Origin: CAYWTX01 sp964461295
GTDB taxonomy: Bacteria > Planctomycetota > Phycisphaerae > SM23-33
Direction: 5' to 3'
Assembly (NCBI GenBank): GCA_964461295.1
Contig: CAYWTX010000390.1
Coordinates: 1 to 9,703 of the forward strand
Length of the DNA: 9,703 nucleotides
The notes beneath the pieces were generated by a model. It was not told where the DNA came from, ran no database searches, and saw only the letters and a list, made by a program, of their open reading frames with translations. Below are positions 7,376 through 9,703 of this stretch, in pieces (within the stretch, counting starts at the first letter, position 1; each line of letters opens with the position of its first letter). The translations under genes were made by a program, and so were the position numbers.

Positions 7376-8377
7376 TCAATCATTCCGTCGCACGCACGCC
7401 GCGGCGGGAAAGGCGACCATCTCCGCCAGCGAGAGGTCCTCGCTGGTGAACGGCTGCTCGCCCTTGCGGTAGAGCATCGCCAGGCCGATGAGTTCGCCCG
7501 GCGAGGGGATCAGCGGGATCGCCAGCATCGACAACCCCGGCAAGGCCCGGCGAATCGACGGGTCGAACTGCTCGGCGTGGTCGCCGGCCTCGACCACCAT
7601 GCAGCGCGGCCCCGCCAGCGTCATGTTCACCACCGGCTCGGCGAGGCGCTCGCAGAACTCCAGGGCGTCGGGGCGCGGGGCGCCGAACCGCCCCACCACG
7701 CGCAGCTCGGCGTTCTCGTTGCAGACCAGGGCCACGCCGAACACCAGCCCCGTCCGGGTGGCGAACAGGCGGAACAGGTTGGCGAACACCTCGTCGTCGG
7801 TGCGGGCCGCGATCAACTCGTTCTGGAAGCCCATCACCACCTGCTGCAACGAGAGCTGCTCGCACAGCGAGCGGTATCCCTGCGCCAGCTCGGCGCACTG
7901 CGTGTCCAGCTGCCCCTTGGCTTCCTTCCGCTGGCGATTGATGGAACGCGCCAGCAGCCGCAGCCGCTGGTTGCGCCGCCGCAGCCGATCGCTGCTGTCA
8001 CGCCGGGCGAGTTCGTCGCGCACGGCCAGGCGCAGACGCTCCAGGTTCAGCGGCTTGGTCATCATCTCGACGGGCCGCCGCCGCGACGCCTCGGTGAGCG
8101 TGTGCGCGTCGGCGTGGCCGGTGATGACCAGGGCCGGAAGGTCCGCGCCCTCCTGGCGGCGGAGGCGGTCGATGAGTTCCAGTCCCGTGCCGTCCCCCAG
8201 GCGCACGTCGGCGACGACCAGGTCCACGCCGTTCTCGGCCGCGTAGGCCAGCGCCTCGCGAGCGGTGCCGACGGCGGCGATGGCGGCGCCCTCGGATCCG
8301 AGCGTATCGACCAACAGTTGGCGCAGGTCCGGCTCGTCGTCCACCACGAGTATTCTGCGAATATTGCCGTTGAGCAT
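7376..8377 (-). CDS. Response regulator, REC-coiled coil-GAF
   Basis: This is a 333-residue regulator. The N-terminal REC domain (about 5-115) has Asp13/Asp14, phospho-acceptor Asp57 in VVADVRLGDGTG, Thr86 in LVITGHAD and Lys108 in MMTKPLNLERL, so phosphorylation should work. An Arg/Gln-rich coiled coil follows (about 115-172). A C-terminal GAF-like domain (about 180-330) includes LFRLFATRTGLVFGVALV and LSMLAIPLIPSPGELIGLAMLYRKG, ending in a QPFTSEDLSLAEMVAFPAA helix. There is no DNA-binding, GGDEF, EAL, HD-GYP or kinase output, so the output is probably protein contact or ligand-tuned signalling. The frame is open upstream, but the ATG at 8377 has GGAGGG 4 nt before it and gives the standard REC start. 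The kinase gene just upstream is the likely partner; the 77-bp gap is filled by heptamer repeats. Confidence 0.92.
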   Translation of the reverse strand: MLNGNIRRILVVDDEPDLRQLLVDTLGSEGAAIAAVGTAREALAYAAENGVDLVVADVRLGDGTGLELIDRLRRQEGADLPALVITGHADAHTLTEASRRRPVEMMTKPLNLERLRLAVRDELARRDSSDRLRRRNQRLRLLARSINRQRKEAKGQLDTQCAELAQGYRSLCEQLSLQQVVMGFQNELIAARTDDEVFANLFRLFATRTGLVFGVALVCNENAELRVVGRFGAPRPDALEFCERLAEPVVNMTLAGPRCMVVEAGDHAEQFDPSIRRALPGLSMLAIPLIPSPGELIGLAMLYRKGEQPFTSEDLSLAEMVAFPAAACVRRND

Positions 8378-8404
8378 GGCACCCTCCGTATCGCGTATGC
8401 CGCA

Positions 8405-8453
8405 CACCGTGGAACCGGATACCGAGAACCGACCACCGGCCACCGGCCACCGG
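8405..8453. repeat. Heptanucleotide tandem repeat between kinase and regulator
   Basis: On the minus strand, three perfect copies of CCGGTGG (8453-8433) are followed in register by TCGGTTC, TCGGTAT and CCGGTTC. A diverged CACGGTG comes last. The consensus is YCGGTNN with period 7. The array starts one base after the kinase stop codon and fills most of the 77-bp gap. Repeats of this kind can expand or contract by slippage and would then change the spacing of the two genes. Confidence 0.85.
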
Positions 8454-8454
8454 T

Positions 8455-9703
8455 CTACGGTCCTCTGCGGGGCAATTGGACGAACACCGTCGTCCCGTCG
8501 CCCGGGCGAGTGACGATCCGCATCCGCCCGCCGTTGATCTCCACGTGCCGCTTGGCCTTGGGCAGCCCCAGGCCTCGCCGCCGCCCGGCGCTGTGCGCCG
8601 AGAAGAACGGCGTATACACCCGCATCGCCACGGCCGCGTCCATGCCAGGCCCGTTGTCCCGCACGGTAAGCAACACGTTCCGCCCGGACTCCTCCAGTTG
8701 GGCCTTCAGCCGGATGTGCGGGTCGGCAGCCGCCGCCGCGGCGTTGGAGATCAACTCCACGAGCACGGAGCGAATCTGTTCGACGTCGGCCCACAACTCG
8801 CCCGTGCCCTCGCCCACCTCTATATCGACCTTCGATCGCCCCGCTTGAGGATGTGCGGAATTTGCGAATGCCTCGGCCGCGCTGCGCAGCAGCGCCGCCG
8901 GCTCGACGACTGCCGGCCGGGGCCGTCGAGGACTGGCGAACTCCATCAGGTCCGAGATGATGTCGCTGACGCGGTTGGCCTGCTCGACGATGGTCTGCCA
9001 GACCTTCCGCTCCTCCTCGCCGACCGCCCGGTCACGCATCAGTTGCGCCCGCCCCGACACCACCGCCAGCGGGTTGTTCAACTCGTGCGCCGCCCCGGCC
9101 GCCAGGTCCCCCACCGCCTCCAGCGTGCGTGCCTCGGCCAGGGCCTGCTGGCTGTCGGCCAGACGCCGCGACGCGCCGGCCAATTCCTCGCTCAGCGCCG
9201 CGGCCCGGCAACGCTGCTGCACGAGGGCCAGAGCCATTGCCATCGCCGGGGCCAGTGCCGCGCCCGCGCCGACATCGGCGCCGCCCGGCCCGGCGGGGTC
9301 GTACAGCACCCCGCCCAAGCGCCGGCCCGCGAACCACAGCCCCTGGTGGACCAACCCCTCCAGCTCCGGCCAGGGCGCCCACTCGTCGCCCTCGGCCAGC
9401 AGGGGCGCGAAGGCTTCCGCGGCCGGACGCGGCGCGTCGGCAACCGCCTCGGCAATCGCCTCGGCCCCCGCGCCGGCGGAGCCGGCGAAGCTGCGCCACT
9501 CGCCCGGTCCATCGCCGTTGCGGCAGACCGCGAAGATGCTGCCGTCGCGTTCATCCAGGGCGTACGCCACGGCCGCGGCGCTCGGGCCGCGCCCGGGCCG
9601 CGGAGGCAGGAACGCCTCCGCCACGCCCGTCAACACGTCGGCCAGGTCCGCCGCTGCCGACAGTTCGGCCGCGAAGACGCCGAACCGCTCCATCGCGGCC
9701 GCT
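8455..9703 (-). CDS. Sensor histidine kinase with GAF-like N-terminal region (probably 5' partial)
   Basis: At least 412 residues are seen, numbered from the ATG at 9693. The N-terminal region (about 1-165) has the outline of a degenerate GAF domain, starting FGVFAAELSAAADLADVLTG. A coiled coil (about 165-195) leads to the HisKA domain, with phospho-His203 in GAAHELNNPLAVVSGRAQL. HATPase_c follows with Asn317 in the N box, DNGPGM (346-351) and GRRRGLGLPKAKR (370-382), ending TTVFVQLP. No transmembrane helix is seen, so it is probably cytoplasmic. The frame is open to the window edge and the 10 bases before the ATG hold no ribosome site. The gene may therefore start further upstream, possibly with another sensory or HDOD-type domain, as I recall for similar planctomycete kinases. 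The following REC-GAF gene is the likely target of phosphotransfer. Confidence 0.92.
   Translation of the reverse strand, partial: AAAMERFGVFAAELSAAADLADVLTGVAEAFLPPRPGRGPSAAAVAYALDERDGSIFAVCRNGDGPGEWRSFAGSAGAGAEAIAEAVADAPRPAAEAFAPLLAEGDEWAPWPELEGLVHQGLWFAGRRLGGVLYDPAGPGGADVGAGAALAPAMAMALALVQQRCRAAALSEELAGASRRLADSQQALAEARTLEAVGDLAAGAAHELNNPLAVVSGRAQLMRDRAVGEEERKVWQTIVEQANRVSDIISDLMEFASPRRPRPAVVEPAALLRSAAEAFANSAHPQAGRSKVDIEVGEGTGELWADVEQIRSVLVELISNAAAAAADPHIRLKAQLEESGRNVLLTVRDNGPGMDAAVAMRVYTPFFSAHSAGRRRGLGLPKAKRHVEINGGRMRIVTRPGDGTTVFVQLPRRGP

Noticed and set aside
7577..8848. Plus-strand open frame of 423 codons opposite the regulator and kinase
   Set aside because: It overlaps clear REC and histidine kinase domains and their repeat-filled gap. 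No recognisable domain is encoded.

Overview
The window is a GC-rich bacterial chromosomal segment with strong G/C bias at third codon positions. It most resembles a planctomycete-type organism (Planctomycetota, perhaps Phycisphaerae-like). That is an inference from the gene families: a DUF1080 protein with a PNLPPGY...VHD...RPQP-type N-terminus, multidomain GAF/PAS hybrid kinases, and an RtcB-archease pair. No marker gene is present to fix the taxon. There is no rRNA, tRNA, CRISPR array, transposase or phage gene.

Layout. Positions 2-2533 (+) hold most of a hybrid sensor kinase (GAF, PAS, HisKA/HATPase, REC, HPt) cut by the left edge. Everything else is on the minus strand. Read in the direction of transcription, from right to left, the genes are: a second sensor kinase cut by the right edge (8455-9703); its probable partner, a REC-GAF response regulator (7376-8377); a 16-residue candidate leader ORF (7156-7206) running into a TauE/SafE-type permease (6336-7154); an archease (5825-6241); the RNA ligase RtcB (4347-5792); a DUF1080 protein (3348-4112) with its own promoter; and a rhodanese-methyltransferase fusion (2481-3308). 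The last gene converges on the first kinase and overlaps its 3' end by 53 bp.

How they work together. RtcB and archease form a standard functional pair: archease activates RtcB guanylylation for RNA ligation in tRNA splicing or RNA repair. The permease lies upstream on the same strand and may share the transcript. The right-hand kinase and regulator form a two-component pair without a DNA-binding output. The left kinase carries a complete His-Asp-His relay in one chain. The DUF1080 and methyltransferase genes look like a separate two-gene unit.

The most noteworthy structures are non-coding or at domain level: a perfect 13-bp-arm palindrome inside the 5' end of the methyltransferase ORF; a rhodanese domain whose catalytic Cys is Asp; degenerate 7-bp-period repeats on both sides of the response regulator gene; a leader ORF and hairpin placed directly on the permease start codon; and a CxxHxxC insertion beside the phospho-His helix of the left kinase. 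I did not find a clearly new multi-gene system.
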